This document shows, piece after piece, positions 28,301 to 41,704 of a stretch of 64,000 nt of DNA (its first letter is position 1; every line of letters begins with the position of its first letter). Origin of the DNA: Pithys albifrons albifrons (lineage: Eukaryota > Chordata > Aves > Passeriformes > Thamnophilidae); contig NC_092471.1 of the NCBI RefSeq assembly GCF_047495875.1, forward strand, positions 13,847,001-13,911,000, written 5' to 3'. Under the pieces are notes generated by a model. That model saw nothing but the letters and a program-made list of their open reading frames with translations, had not been told where the DNA came from and ran no database searches. The position numbers were made by a program, and so were the translations under genes.

Positions 28301-29948
28301 TACTCCGGTAGTGGCAACTAATCACCAACCAACACAGGAATTTTTGTTTTGCAGCAGCCATTCAAAGCTTCAGTTGACAATTTGCCAGAGCTACATAGAA
28401 AGGCATGTGCAGAAATGGGGAGAGAAAAGTGGATGACAGATAAACTCCAGTAAAAAGACAGATAAGAGTTACTAGAGAAGCAACTATTGCCCAGAGTTCA
28501 CTTGTGGGAGAGTACCCACGAGGCTACAACTAGGAAGAACACCAGACTGCTCCACTGTTTCTAATTAGGGAGGACATCCTTCATTTTATAGCTCCTGTGG
28601 TCTAATTTGTAGAGAGCCATATCCCCTAAAGCTTTCTGTAAACCAAATTAAAACTCACTCCATCAAGGAGTTTTAGCAATATACATACAGTCTCTGAACA
28701 CAATACATACTCATGGTCACGGAGCTGCTTCGGGCAGTCAGCTGGGGGGCGCATTCTTTTTGTTTTTAGGGCTATTCTTTTGCCTTTTTATTATGAAACT
28801 GCAAATTTCTTCTAGGAAAATTTAAAGACCAGTGAATCTGGTTCTGTTTAAACAGTCATTCATACGAAGGAACAGCACATACAGTCCCTTTCTACTGATT
28901 TTCCTGGTATTCTCTGACTTTCAATTAAAACATTTTCCTCCCTACTTTTTCACTCAAGACACCTCAAAGCTTCAACCAGCTCGAAAAACATTGCTATCAA
29001 TTTTTTCTCTAAATTAAAAAAACAGTTAGCTTAAGGTTTTTTTTAGAAGACTCAAGACTTCATGAATGCTTTTGAAGTTTGCAGTCCCTCCTCAATCCAA
29101 AAAAACATTCATGTCACATGCAGTAGTAACAAACATCCCACTGGTATACAGCCCAGCACTGGACAAGGAGAGGAAATTCTGTCTCCATGCCCATCCAGTT
29201 CTTGGCCTCTGTGCTTCCAGTATTAACAAGGGTGCCAATTAGGATCACAGCTTCTGCACTTGTACACATGTCCATTACACTCTGATGGAGAATTTAATTT
29301 CACACAGGCCACTGAATAGCTCTGAGAGTGTAATGACTTTTGCTCCCTACAAATCTGCCTTAAATTTGAACCAATAACCCGAAGGTGAAAGGGTCCATCA
29401 TCCTATCGCAAGAGCCAGATGCCCAGAGCTCCCGGTTACACAAAGAATTTGGTATCACTTGGTTGCTGAACTTCTTACAAACACACAAGTGCATAAAAAA
29501 TTCCCTGAAAACATGTCCTTCTTCTATTCCTGTGGGATATAATATAAATGCACAAGTTTATATGCATCTGGCATGGCTGCTTGTATCAGTCAACACTGCA
29601 AACACAAACTTAGATGCTTATTTCCTTCCACACGCAAAGGGACTGAGCTAATTTCTTCAACTAAGATTTCAAGAAAGTATTTATCACAGCTGGTACAATT
29701 ATAGAATTACCTGTGAAAAACCACAAAGGCTGAGGGATCTAATGAGTAAGTGGAAAACTACAGCATAATATCAAACAAAATGTCTACAGTCAAAATATTC
29801 CACTCAGTAAAGGTCACATACTCCCTGCCTGGAGGAACAGCAGAGCACACTTTGAATGCAGGCAGGTGAGAGTTTTGCCTATATTATGTGAGGAGATTCT
29901 GATAAACATTCCAACCTATTTTGACAACGGGTGGCCAATCTGGCAAAG

Positions 29949-29970
29949 TGGTTCACAGTGGTTCACAGTG
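29949..29970 (+). repeat. Short 12-bp tandem repeat
   Basis: The unit gtggttcacagt-like is repeated about twice, in agtggttcacagtggttcac. A trivial local duplication. Confidence 0.8.
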
Positions 29971-30618
29971 GCAGTTTGATATTAAAAACTGACCAGTAAG
30001 AAATTTGATAGGCTGGCCCAGTGTGCTGAGATTTATTAACCTTGAGAAGCTTATGAAAAGGGGATGCCCTGTGGCAGCACCACTGCCTGGGAGAGCCTGA
30101 AATCCCAAGGAGGGTGTTGCTGACCACTCTGCTCTGCCTACTACACCCACCTCATTTCTCTCCACTCTGTATTCTTGTCTCTTCCATTAAGCCTTTATCC
30201 GCTCATTTCAAAGAAAACAAATATATTCACTGCTGTTTAAAGGCTGATCTGCATTTCCTGTGAGTTATTTTCATCATCACCACTCTATTAAAGTTATTTC
30301 AAAGTAAACTAGCAAGAGAGTGAGCATTATATCATGTGTCTTCCCAAACCAGTTAAATCACAGCAAGAAGTTAAAAAAAAGAGAGAGATCTATTTAAAAC
30401 TAGATTAAGCTCAAGCTGCTAAAGCATAATAAATTGCTCTATTTTAACTGACTGAACTGTGCACACTTAGAATACAAGGGCATATTTCATTTGGGTTTAT
30501 GCAATTGTTCAGTCTACTTTTCAACCATTTCACCCATCACCAGATGAGAGAACTTGTCAGGCAAAATTGTAGTTAATGATGTTTAATGGCTAAGCCTGAT
30601 AGACTTGTTTATCTCTTT

Positions 30619-30636
30619 TTGTTGTTGTTGTTGTTG
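30619..30636 (+). repeat. (TTG)n microsatellite
   Basis: About six TTG units following a T run. Confidence 0.95.
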
Positions 30637-31671
30637 CTTTACTTTCACTGAAATAATGAAAATATTACATGAAAAACTTCTATATTATTTGCAGGAAAAG
30701 CTTCCATTACCAATGCTAGGTAATATAAAGCTTTATCTGATTTATACAGCAATCTATATAAATCTACTTTTATGTTTTATTTGATTTCAGCCATTAGGCT
30801 GTGCTAGGAAGTAATTCTAAAATATATATCATAGTGGCAATTCACTGTACTATACCAAATTAATCTACATAAATCTATACCTGTGTGCAGGGAACCAGCA
30901 TGGTAACATCACCAGTATGGAGGAGGAACGGATGCCAGTAATTCGACTTTAGGCTTTCTAGGAAGTTCAAGATTTCTCTGACTATTGAGCAGAATACAAA
31001 TGTCCCCCGTTGGAAAATTCCTCTGTCTAAATTAACTGTATCATCATTAGCCTAGTTCTAACATTCTAAATTTCAGAATATGAAACTGCATATTAGGAGA
31101 GGTATTTCCTCTTTATGACTGATGTACAGTCAGAAAGCTGGGGCACGAATGGGCTGTTTGGAACAGCATATCCTTTGCAAAACCTGTATTCCTTACTGAT
31201 TTAAGTTCCTTACATAGCTGAAGCCAGTGTGCTTTGCACAGCTGAATGAGGCCAGCTGGCAAAGTAGGAGCGTATCAGCATTCTGCTGCTTTTCTTTTGT
31301 TTGAATATTACCTCAGTGGCTGCACACTAAACGATGTGAACTTGATGGGCTTGACTATGACCTCAGCTAAACTGAACAATATGAAGCTGGCACATCTGTA
31401 GTCTCAGGCTTGCTATTTTTCAATTTATTTTTCACCTGATTTGTATTAAGATGTGGTTCAAATTTTAAAATAAAAATAAAAAGGGCCCTTCTGCATTCCA
31501 AATCAATCAGCAAATTCTGGCATGCCAGAAGGCAGGCTTCATCTGCCTCTTCACACCACATTTGGTGGATCCCTGACTTATGAGAGCTTGATTTCTAAAT
31601 GTTTATGCAGAAAGAAATGCTTTACACATCCGCTCCTTCTCAGATAGCCTACAGGGATTTCTGGAAATACC

Positions 31672-31685
31672 TTTTTTTTTTTTTT
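31672..31685 (+). repeat. T14 homopolymer
   Basis: Read on the minus strand this is an A14 run. The preceding minus-strand sequence does not resemble a known transcript, so it is not called a retrocopy tail. Confidence 0.9.
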
Positions 31686-32199
31686 GCCTGCCTTCCAGGT
31701 TTTCTCCCTGTGGATACATAAAGACAGAGTGACAGCACGAGTAGGCTCAACTCGCAGTGAGCAGCATCCGTACGTATTATTGCTTTTGACTACATGAGAT
31801 AAGCTGGACATCTGTCTTTACTTTAAGCAAGTTCTACAAGGATAAACATGAACATGAATGAATGTGGGCTGCCCACGGACAGTTTACTGGTGCTCTTTTA
31901 TACTCCCATCCCATCGCTGTGCTCCTGTCACTTTTGTCTGAGCCATATTTCAGCCTCGGGTCACAAGAGTTCAAAATATAGTCAATTAATCAAATGGCTT
32001 CTATGAACATAACACTGCAGTCCAATAACTGTTTCCTATTCAATATAACCAAGGCAATGAAAGGAGGAGGTTAATGTGGAGATAGCTAGGTTACATGTGG
32101 AGCTTTAAGCAGCAATTCCTGATTAGCCATCAACAGACAGGGCATTTTATCGGTGGAGTTATTTTATGTGAGACAAAAGAACAAACCCAGGATGTTTAT

Positions 32200-32269
32200 G
32201 GCCTGATCCTGCTCTCAATAAAGTCAAGTCAAGTTCTTCTGTTGACTTATGTCTACCAGTTCAGGATCT
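32200..32269. repeat. Palindromic short repeat, MITE-like, degenerate
   Basis: The left arm ggcctgatcctgctctcaat with aaagtcaa, and a right arm beginning gttgacttatg and ending caggatc, are imperfect inverted repeats. The pattern fits the sauropsid family with ends like ggcctgatcctgctccc and a central gaagtcaatgg / ccattgacttc. It appears related to the copies near 45.3, 50.5 and 54.0 kb. No coding capacity. Confidence 0.55.
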
Positions 32270-35200
32270 TTGATCTTGGCAATAAAATTAACACAGCAGC
32301 AGAAAACAACAGAGAGAGATATAAAAACTCTCTCTTAGAATGCACTGTGTTTACACTAAGAAAGATATAGGATTCAAGTCTCTGAGGTGAAATAACTGCT
32401 CCCAAAAGAAGGGGAACTGAATATGGGACACAGCAGCTGACAGGATGAAGCAATGGGGACAAGAGTATTGCATTGGTGCACAGGTTTACATGTGTATGGT
32501 TTACAGTGAAATGTCATGGGGTTTGTAAAGGTGCTGAGTCCAGATGGTGAAAGTGAAAGGCCCAAATTCCGTAGGCTTTGCTTCCTGGACATGACCTATC
32601 AACTGGGGTGGGAAGCAGTGTGCTTAGCCTGCCAGCCACTCCCCCTAGCAGGGCTTTTTTCTCTGTCTCAGCTGTATAGAACTACTGGGATTCTGCTTCA
32701 CATCACCCAGCTCTGTTAAAAAGGGGCTGAAATAACCCCTCTAAGCAGCGTGAGAATTCTTCTTTTTCATGCGATAAAAAAAGTAAATATGTGTTTCTAA
32801 CCACTGAAGACAGCAAGCTTTGGAGGGCTTAAATGGAAAAAGCTAGTTTAGATTGAGCCAATTCTGGGTATTGCCACACATGTCAAATAGCACTTCACTT
32901 GACAAATGGTCCCAAAGAAATCTATGGAGCTATTCAGGGGGTATGGTGGTGTTGGTATGAGTAAGGAGATTAGAATCTGGCCCTTGTTTTATTTTCAGAG
33001 AGATTTCAAACATGTGTTTGTTCTAATTTTCCCTTCCTTGTAGGTTAGAATACCAGATTGCTGGTATTCACTTGGCTCAGCTTTAGAGGCAGAGGGATGT
33101 GAAAAACAGCATAACTAAAAAAAATTATAAACTCTCTAATATATGACCAAAATAGTTTTTGCCCCCATAAAATATGTGGCATAAACGAATTCCATAATGA
33201 TGCTATGTGTTATAAAAGTTTTATTGGCACTCGTTTGGGATTACCCGCATAACTCACTTGTGAGTTCACTACTCATGAGTAATGCACTCATCCCAAATGC
33301 ATGCTAAAATGCAGCTTATGTAAAAAGTCCTATTAGAGTTTCAGAGAGATTAAACTAATAGTTTTTTTCAGAAGCCTCTCGCAGTACAGATGTCCACAGA
33401 AATCATAAAAATCTTGGTCTATAATAGGCAATGTTTTCATTAGGTTTATTCCAATCATCTCATAATAAATTCTGTGAATTCTTAACCAGTGACATGCATA
33501 TCCACTCTGCAATTTCACATTTTTCCTCTCCCTGTCCACAACTTCATGCCATATCATATACGTGTGACTGCACCAGAGAGAACAGGTCAGTAGAAAGACA
33601 CGCTGTAAGAGCCCTTGCTTTAGCAACTGCACTGTCTAAACTGAAAAGGCTGGGAATGGGAAAAAACCCCCAAACATTATTCCTATTTACAGACTGAGAA
33701 CAGAGACATAATTTCCAAAAGGTCATAAAGGAAGTCCCTGTTATAGCTGGAATTAAAACCACATTCTCCTAAGCACCAAACTAATGCCTTAACAACAAAT
33801 TCATCTTCCCCCAACATCTGTGTTTTAATTCATATACTGCATTTCACGCTCATCCCTGTACCCTTTAAACATCTCTCTCTAGCACCGTGACATGGGTAGT
33901 ATCTGTTTTGACTTAAAGCATCACACACACTCCCCGCACACCTGGACAAGCCAACTCCTGAGGAGCATGGGGAAGGTTGTCAGGCACTCAGTACATCAGC
34001 AACCAACACTTCAGTTTTGCTCAATGACCACTACCAAGCACCTAAACTTGGTAAACGTAGCCCAGGGCAATTCCTTAGCACAACAGGAGCACAGCTGATG
34101 CTGATTGGGCACAGTTAAGCTGATTTTTCCTGTTTTCTATCTGACTTTGCCCTATTTTCTTCTTTAAACATCTTCTGACTCATTACAATGCCTGTGAAGA
34201 CTCTACAGCCAACAGTCAAACCTCTTGCACTGTCGCGAGGATTTCAACCCAAAATATGAACACTACCCAGAGAAGTTCCTCTGAAAACTTCTGTGCCTCT
34301 AACATCCTGCTTGGACAGAATTAGGGAGATTTTATGTAATTAACCGAAGATTTCTTGGGTTTTTTTCTGAAAAAATGGAAAAAAGGGCACAAAGACACCA
34401 AAAGTACCTGATAATTTTGTCTAAGTAAATGTTTCCTTTCAAATATTCAGGTGAATCTTCTGTGAAAATCTATGACAAATGAAATTTTAGGCAATGTTTT
34501 ATGGAAAATATTTTTCTAGTAACTCACATATGAGAGAATTCTAAAACTTGGTATGAATTATGTTAACCCTTAAAAGAAGCAGCATCTAATATAATACAGC
34601 AAAAGATTAAAATTAAGAAAATGCTTTAGTAATTTGCCAGGCATATTGAGTACTGATGCAATAAAGTTGTTTCCAAGGAAGGTGGAAACAGTAAATAAGG
34701 AAAACATTTGTCTTTCTAATCTTCAGAATGATTTCATACCTAAAGATACACATATCACTTTATTTTCAAGAACTTCAGAGCAAGTAACTTTTTCTAAAAC
34801 CCAACGAACATACCTGCTATTAACAATCTCAGAATGTCTAATAAAAAAGCACTTAAGCACGAACTGTACTTAATTTATATGATGAGTAGCTGCAAGTTAT
34901 CAACCTCAGAATCCTGTGCAGAAATTAAATATTCAGTTTTTCTTTACTAATTCAAGTAGGATTTTTATCCCTCAATTGTGTAAGCTTGACAGCAGGAGAA
35001 AATGAGTCAAGTTAACGCTCCAGCAAGAAACTGTATCGTGGTGGGTGCTGGGAGGAGGACAGATGCAGAGAAGTCAGACAAGTAGAAAGTTTACAGAGTT
35101 TCAGAGCATTCTCAGGTGTCAATGCAGGTATAAACATGCCATTTGTTTTCACTGAACTCATTGGCAAAGCTATCAAATTGCTGAAAAAGATTATTATGTT

Positions 35201-35814
35201 ATTTTTAGCACAGGCAAGTCCATCACTGAAATGGGTTAGAGAAGGAGTGGGAAGTGCCTGAATCAACAGAACAGATCTGATGTGCTGGATAAGTGATAAG
35301 TGGAAAGCTGTAGGAAGGACAAACACACATATTCTGCTTAGAATATATTAAAAAAGAAATGTCAGAGGACTGGTCAGTCCTGGGAAGGGGATAGAAAGAA
35401 GGAAGGTAATGAAGCAATAATCTCAGGTGCAGCTCTGGAATTACCCAAAATCTGCAGCGTTCTGTAGGGATTTTAGAGAACACATTTAGAAAATGTTAGG
35501 AATTAGGAGAGCAGGGTCAATAAAGTTAAACTCTGCCAATAATCACTCTGTAGTATGTACAAGGATCTTCCACCACAGTGCCCAAGGGCTACCCCTGAAC
35601 TTAGAACTGAACTCTTCAAATTTAAAAAGACCCATTTATTGAAGCAAGTCATTTGAGAAAAACTTATTATGGAAAAAGGTGTAAAATTAAAGTTGTTTCT
35701 TTAACACTCAAGACTGAAAGCCCCCCCTCTGTCCCTCCTCCCTGAGACCATCTAGGAACTATACTTTGCCAAGAGGAATATTTAATGAGAAGTTTTCAAG
35801 TCTGGCCATAACAG

Positions 35815-36235
35815 TGACTGCAGGGATTCTGGAGGCTGGGGCTCGCCACACAGAGAGACACCAGGTTATCAAAACACAGGGACCAGGCCTGGCTGGCTGG
35901 GGCAGCACCCACGGGTGGCCAGGGAAGGAGGAGGAACCTCTCTTGCCTGTGCCTGGCCGCCTTAACACTTCTGAAGCACTGGGGCCATGTCCAGGGGTGC
36001 TGCAAAGACATTTTCACCACGCTCTGGGCACACGGCACTGGCAGCACCGCACTGTGCTCTGCCCAGCTGAGCATCACCCGCACAGCAATGCCCCCGTGCC
36101 ACTCCTGAGGACATCCTGGGACAAGGGTACTCACCAGCTCCACTCTGGGAAGCTCTAATGCTGGGTGACACCACAGCTGTTCCCATGGCCCTCAACCTCA
36201 CAGGCACTCTGGGACATCACCCAGCATCAGAGGCT
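35815..36235. other. GC-rich patch inside the large intron
   Basis: This stretch is visibly GC-richer than its surroundings. It contains overlapping open frames on both strands (130 codons plus, 115 codons minus). CpG dinucleotides are few, about ten, so it is not a CpG-island promoter. The minus strand has a good donor-like site (gagctg|gtgagtac near 36136), but I found no convincing acceptor with a recognisable product. No protein family was recognised. It could be an old insertion or a GC-biased recombination patch. Confidence 0.5.
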
Positions 36236-39039
36236 CAGCCAAGGGTTTTAGGATAACTTGCTGTACGGCTTTCAAGGAGGAGAAGGGATAGAAAAATTCA
36301 TTGCAAGCTTATGTTTTACTTGAGCATTTACATGGAGCATGTGTTTGAAGTTAAAAAGCCCTCCACTTCTATAATTCAAAACATTGTGGTAGTACAGAAC
36401 ACTATTAATGCTGCATTTATACAGATACTGACTGCCTGAAACAACAGCCACGTGAAGTGTTTTGCTCACAGTGAAATATCTGTGGGGAAGGGTGGGAGTT
36501 GTGTGCTATGTGAAATCAAAGAGCAAAATAAGCAATTTTTATAAAGACAACTACCTAAATGATGGATGGTTTTAAGAGGGCTATCTAGTCCTTATAACTG
36601 GATCTTGGTCCTTTATCGCAGTTTGACATTCCAACAGTCTTGTTTATTGTTAAATGGCTCCATGGTGCTAATCTGCAACGGTATGTTACCAGACAACAGA
36701 AAATGCCCAGAAGCACTTGATTAACGTGGTTCTTGAAAAGGACCTTCACATCCTTCAGATGAATGACTCTGGTAAGTTCACCGAGATGCCTCTAATGACT
36801 AAGTGTACTGGGATCCTGCTCCACTGTTCATTCATCCAGTTTATCCAGCAACACAGTAAGGCCACTACAGTTCATACTTTTACCAGATTTAGCTTTTGCA
36901 TGTCACACTTAAAAATACCCACTCAATTTCAAAACTTTCAGCTTTAACTGCTAATTTCAGTCATTATATCCCACAAAGACGCACTTTGCTACCTCTCATA
37001 CACTGTTCATGCACCTTTTGCTGTTCCTTTTTAAATGGCCTTCAGGACCTCAGTCCTAAAGGAACTTGACACTGAAGTCCCTACCAGGTCAGGCATGAGA
37101 TCATACGCATGCGAGATTACAACCAAGAGCTGGCAACACAGCTCACTTGGGTCTAACCTCCACCTCTTCTTTTTGCATAGCAGGAAATTTTGTTTCAGCA
37201 CGATCTGAAGGTTTTCTCAACAAAACCCCACCATGTCTTGTACAGGTGCACATCCATCAGCACCAAAACACATTGGCACCACCTGGACTGATGTGAGTGC
37301 ACCTGGGAACTGCTAGAATACCCTGAGGGCTGTCCTGGGCAGGCACAACAAATGCTAGTGCACAGTAAATTAAGGAAAATGTGCAGGTTTCTGCATAGGA
37401 AACGTGACAAATCTGGGACAAACCCACTGAATTCTGCTCACTTTATGGGACTGGGTGCTCACAAGCTCACAAACAACTTTCAGTCTAACACCTTGAATGT
37501 TTCATTCTGCATCCCTGTTTCAACCCCAGTGAAATCAACTGCAGTTTGAGGATATTAAGTTTAAACATGGTTTGTTGTTTTTTTCCCCCCGAGTACATGC
37601 TCTGAAGCTGTAAATTATTAATATTAATAATGGGAAAAATCTGTCATGTATAAACAATAAAAACAAACAGTAACAACCACTTAGATTTGTTAATCTGAGA
37701 ATTTCTTTTCTCTGATTCTCTTTCATAAACAAAATATTTTTTTCATCAGGCAGTATTCATTATACTTATCCATGGTGTAGTTACAAGGCAAAAAATGTGG
37801 ATTATTGATGAAATAGATCATAATGACTCTTTCCAAGCCATTATCATTTATCATTTAAATGTGTATTCAATGAGCTTTAATCTGCAAATTTGTCACGATT
37901 GGGAGCCATTATGATTTAACAGATTCATTGTGTTTGCTTTATTCTTTTTTTTTAAGACAATGCACGGCCGTGCTCTGCAGGCTACATATGAAGTAATTTT
38001 ACCTATCTGAATGGACTTTTAAAAAACTTACTACAGATGAACAACATCTGCTTATTAAGGCCTTCAGTCTCTAAGAACACAACATTGCTGAAACACCATA
38101 TCGTTATACTAATAAAAGAGTCCTGCAAAATCTTCATAATAAGGTATATGGCTCTTTCTTTTGCAAACTCTCAATCTCCCATTGCTTCTAAGAACAGCAC
38201 CTCAAACAGTCATACCTGAGATTTCAACTATATAAATTTTCCCTGATCTCCTAAGTAGGTACTTTTTCTACTGCCTGAGACAAAGCAAACAAAATCAATG
38301 AATGCTCTCTCGTTAGTATTAATCAGTCTGAGCTGTGTACCAAGGATCCAACCAACCTCAGTCCTTGTGTAGTATTTTTTAATTCACAAGAGTCAATTAA
38401 TAATAAGAAGCATAGTGGACAACACTTTGGCTAAAGCAAAAGAGCATAGGAAGTTCTGTACTTTGGAGAGGGAAGGTGATACTGAATTTTTAGCTCAGTG
38501 TTTGCATAGCTGCACAAGCTACAAAACTGTAAGAAATATCAGCAATTGGCAATACATGAGCTCTTACTGGGTTTTGGCTGTGGGAGATTAATTCCATATT
38601 CAGTTCATATATAATTCACTTAACACCTTTTCTTACTCAAGTTTTGCAATTTCCTGAATAAAATCCCTCTGAGAGTGAGCTGCACTCTGAGCAAACTCCC
38701 CTCATAGTCACCAGGAGCATTGCTGTTTGCTTTGAAAGAAGACATGATGGGTAAATGCACAAAAGCTTCTCAGCCCAGAATTCAGATCATCCTCTGGTTG
38801 TGATCTCTCGTTCCTTCTGGACATCATCCACCAGGGCTGTATGGTGGGAAGGCTCCTCAGCAGCCACAAGGCCAGATGCCAACAAGGGGTCAGAAGTATT
38901 CCCACCATACCACGGTTCACCTCTTGCCTTTTCTACTTGGAGCAGGTGGCTCTGCACTAGGTCAGGGTGCTGACATGGGGGCAAGTGATATGGACATGAT
39001 AGACAGCTCTGCCAGGATTAGCTGGAAACTGTGGCCTCC

Positions 39040-39350
39040 AAAACATCTGTAAGACACTGTGCCCCTCGAGTGCAAGCAGCCGCCAGCTCTGCTGCCCTGG
39101 AGCAGCTGAGAGCTCAGCAAGGCACCACAGGGCTCGGGAGCGAGGAGGCTCTGCCTGCCCAAGGAGGTGGGCTCCGACTGCCCCTCAGGCCATGCCTGCA
39201 GGCTGCTAAAAGGAGTGACAGGCTTTTCTCATTATCCATCATAACACTGTAATTCCACAAAAATCTAGTGGATAGCTGTACCAGGACTGCATGACACCGC
39301 TGCACTCTGCCCACGCGAGGTGCGTGTGGGCATTTCCATTTCACCCTCAA
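39040..39350. other. GC-rich patch inside the large intron
   Basis: A second GC-richer stretch, with short open frames on both strands (73 and 102 codons) and somewhat more CpG than the one at 36 kb (ctcgag, agccgcc, ctcgggagcgagg, cacgcgaggtgcg). None of the frames resembles a known protein, and no repeat family was recognised. Confidence 0.4.
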
Positions 39351-41395
39351 GCATTGTTTGTCCCATGCTAATGAATTATTCATAGATTTTCTGAGGACAG
39401 CTGACTTTTGCCTCAAACACAAGTATTTTCAAGTATTAAAAGATATGCATCTAAAAATAAAAAAGGAGTCATCTGTTGTGCTTAACACCAAATAATCTCA
39501 CATAAAAAGTATTTTTTAACTGCACATATCTACTTTATGGCACTGGTCTCTTAACTTCATGCTTATGAGTTAGGGAAACAGCCCCTTGGTGGATTACTTT
39601 TCATAGTTTGCTCAGTAATGTGTTTATAAAGCCATTGTTGCAACTAGATGCTTATATATTTTGATATACAGTCTGCACTGAAACAGTACATCTTCAGAGA
39701 TTTCATGCTTATTTCAAAAACCTATTTAAATGGTTCTTTACCTTCCCTCTCAGCAAAAGCCAAGTTTATTGCCAGATACTCCAGGGCTCCATAGTCCAGT
39801 CTGACAGTAATTAAGGCAGAATTAGTGGCGTTTTTCTGGAAATGGCAACAGTGGCAAGTGTACAGCAGGATGGGCTGAATACATCTCTGACAGCAACCAC
39901 TCTGAAATAACTAACTTACTTTAGGAATTAATTCAACACTTGAAATTTCAAATAATGGCCTCTATTTTTAACTGATGTTACTGAAGCACATAACTGAGAG
40001 CCTGACAAATGTTAAGTGGATTTTATTTTCCTTTGTTAGAAAACTGCTCATCTACTCACTTGCTTTCTACTGTCTACCAACAGTCCACTCCAGAAACCGC
40101 TGTTTTTTTAAGATGATACAATGCATTATTTCAATGCCCTTGATAATGGACACTGTTAGTGATAGACATTATCTCCAAGCCATGCAATGAATGATACAAA
40201 AATTTTGTGTTTGTGACCATCTGTAACATTTCCTTTGATCCTGTAATTCTACACTGCACCAACACACAACAAATACAATGATTGGGTAGTGCAGTCTAAA
40301 GAAAACTACACTACCTGTGCATACCTTCTATATGAACTCAGACTCCAAACATGGTCTTGGGATTTTGCAGTAACTTTAAACACTAAGCTTTGGCAAAACT
40401 AACTCTTCCAAAAATTTAATGCCATCTACCTCCAGCGGTTAAACTTTCATCTAGCTATATACAGCACTTACAATCCAAGCTGTTTCTGCCGCAGTTATCT
40501 GACTGTACAGAGCATCTAGTCCAATTCAACGCTATCTATTTGTCTGTTAACGAACATCCTTTTTCTGATATGCAAAATCTACATTTTTATGTGGGTTTTT
40601 TAGTGAAGAAGACAGCAATCCCTACAGAGACTCTAGAAACATGGGCTAGTGGCTGCTAGGAGGCAGCATTCCCCTGTATGACTGGGGCTGGTTCTGGTCC
40701 TTGATGCCTTGGCAAGGTGAGCAGGGCCGTCCCAGCATCCACAGGATGAATGTGGGGAAAGCCACAAGTTTACATGAGATTGTGCTGCAACCTGATCTTC
40801 AAGGTTATTTGATTTTGGGATGAGGGGGATTCCTGGATAAAGTGGAAAAGAGCAGGAAATCTTTCAGGTGACCCTCAGAACCTTCTCCCTCCAGGTTACA
40901 ACTGCATTCTGGTCTCCATGGGGAAAAAAACATCTTAACCTCCTTTAGCAATGAAGGACTTGCAGTATTGTCTCCCTCTGACTGTTGCATTGATTAGATT
41001 GGAAAATGAGTAACTTTTATCACACTTGATCTGAAATAGCACTATCTAGCTTATGTTTATCCCTTTACATCTACAGAACAGATAATTGCATGGATCCTAG
41101 GAGTCAGACGAGACACTGTGATGTCTCTGTTGATCCCTGGTGTCAGGTTATAGGAGAAAAAAATAGAAAGTTAACCTGTGATTTAACATTGGCCACTGAC
41201 TGGGTCCTGCTGCCAGTCTGGTCTGGGGAGTTCAGACCTTTGTGAGTGTGTGTCTGGCTCCCTTCTCACCATGCAGGTTCGGTTTCTTCCCCTCTAATGT
41301 CAAAGCCCGTGCTGGATTCAGCAGCATGGGCTCTGAATTGCAACAGATTTTTTCCTTAAAAAAAAAGTCAAGACAGTGTTTTGGGAGGTTTTCTT

Positions 41396-41414
41396 TGTTT
41401 GTTTGTTTGTTTTT
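41396..41414 (+). repeat. (TTTG)n microsatellite
   Basis: About five TTTG units, followed by further T-rich sequence to about 41460. Confidence 0.9.
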
Positions 41415-41689
41415 GGCTTTATTTTTTTTTTTGCTTTCATTTCTCTCTTATTTTTTTTTCGGTACAGGGAAAGGGAGATTATTTCAATTAAGAGCCTGTA
41501 CTGACATTTGTAAGCAACCTTTCTTCAGTTCAGTGCAGCAGTTGCAGTTTTAAGTTTCTCCCTGCTTCTGTCAGGATCTAATTTTCAAGGCCCCGTTGCC
41601 ATGGCAGCAAGTTGGAATTTTAATCCAGTACTAAAGGTCAAGACAGGTCACCAGTTTCAGTTCCTCTTCAATCTCCCCATAAAGAGCTA

Positions 41690-41704
41690 CAAAAAAAAAA
41701 AAAA
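41690..41704 (+). repeat. A14 homopolymer
   Basis: A run of about 14 A residues; the upstream sequence does not resemble a retrocopy. Confidence 0.85.

Noticed and set aside
31560..31690. Possible processed pseudogene ending in an A14 tail on the minus strand
   Set aside because: The sequence before the tail does not resemble a known mRNA, and no flanking duplication was found.
35766..36158. Overlapping 130- and 115-codon frames
   Set aside because: They coincide with a GC-rich patch, where stop codons are rarer by composition. No family resemblance was found and the minus frame has no ATG start.
37614..37631. 18-bp palindrome attattaatattaataat
   Set aside because: Entirely A and T, so little information; expected by chance in AT-rich introns.
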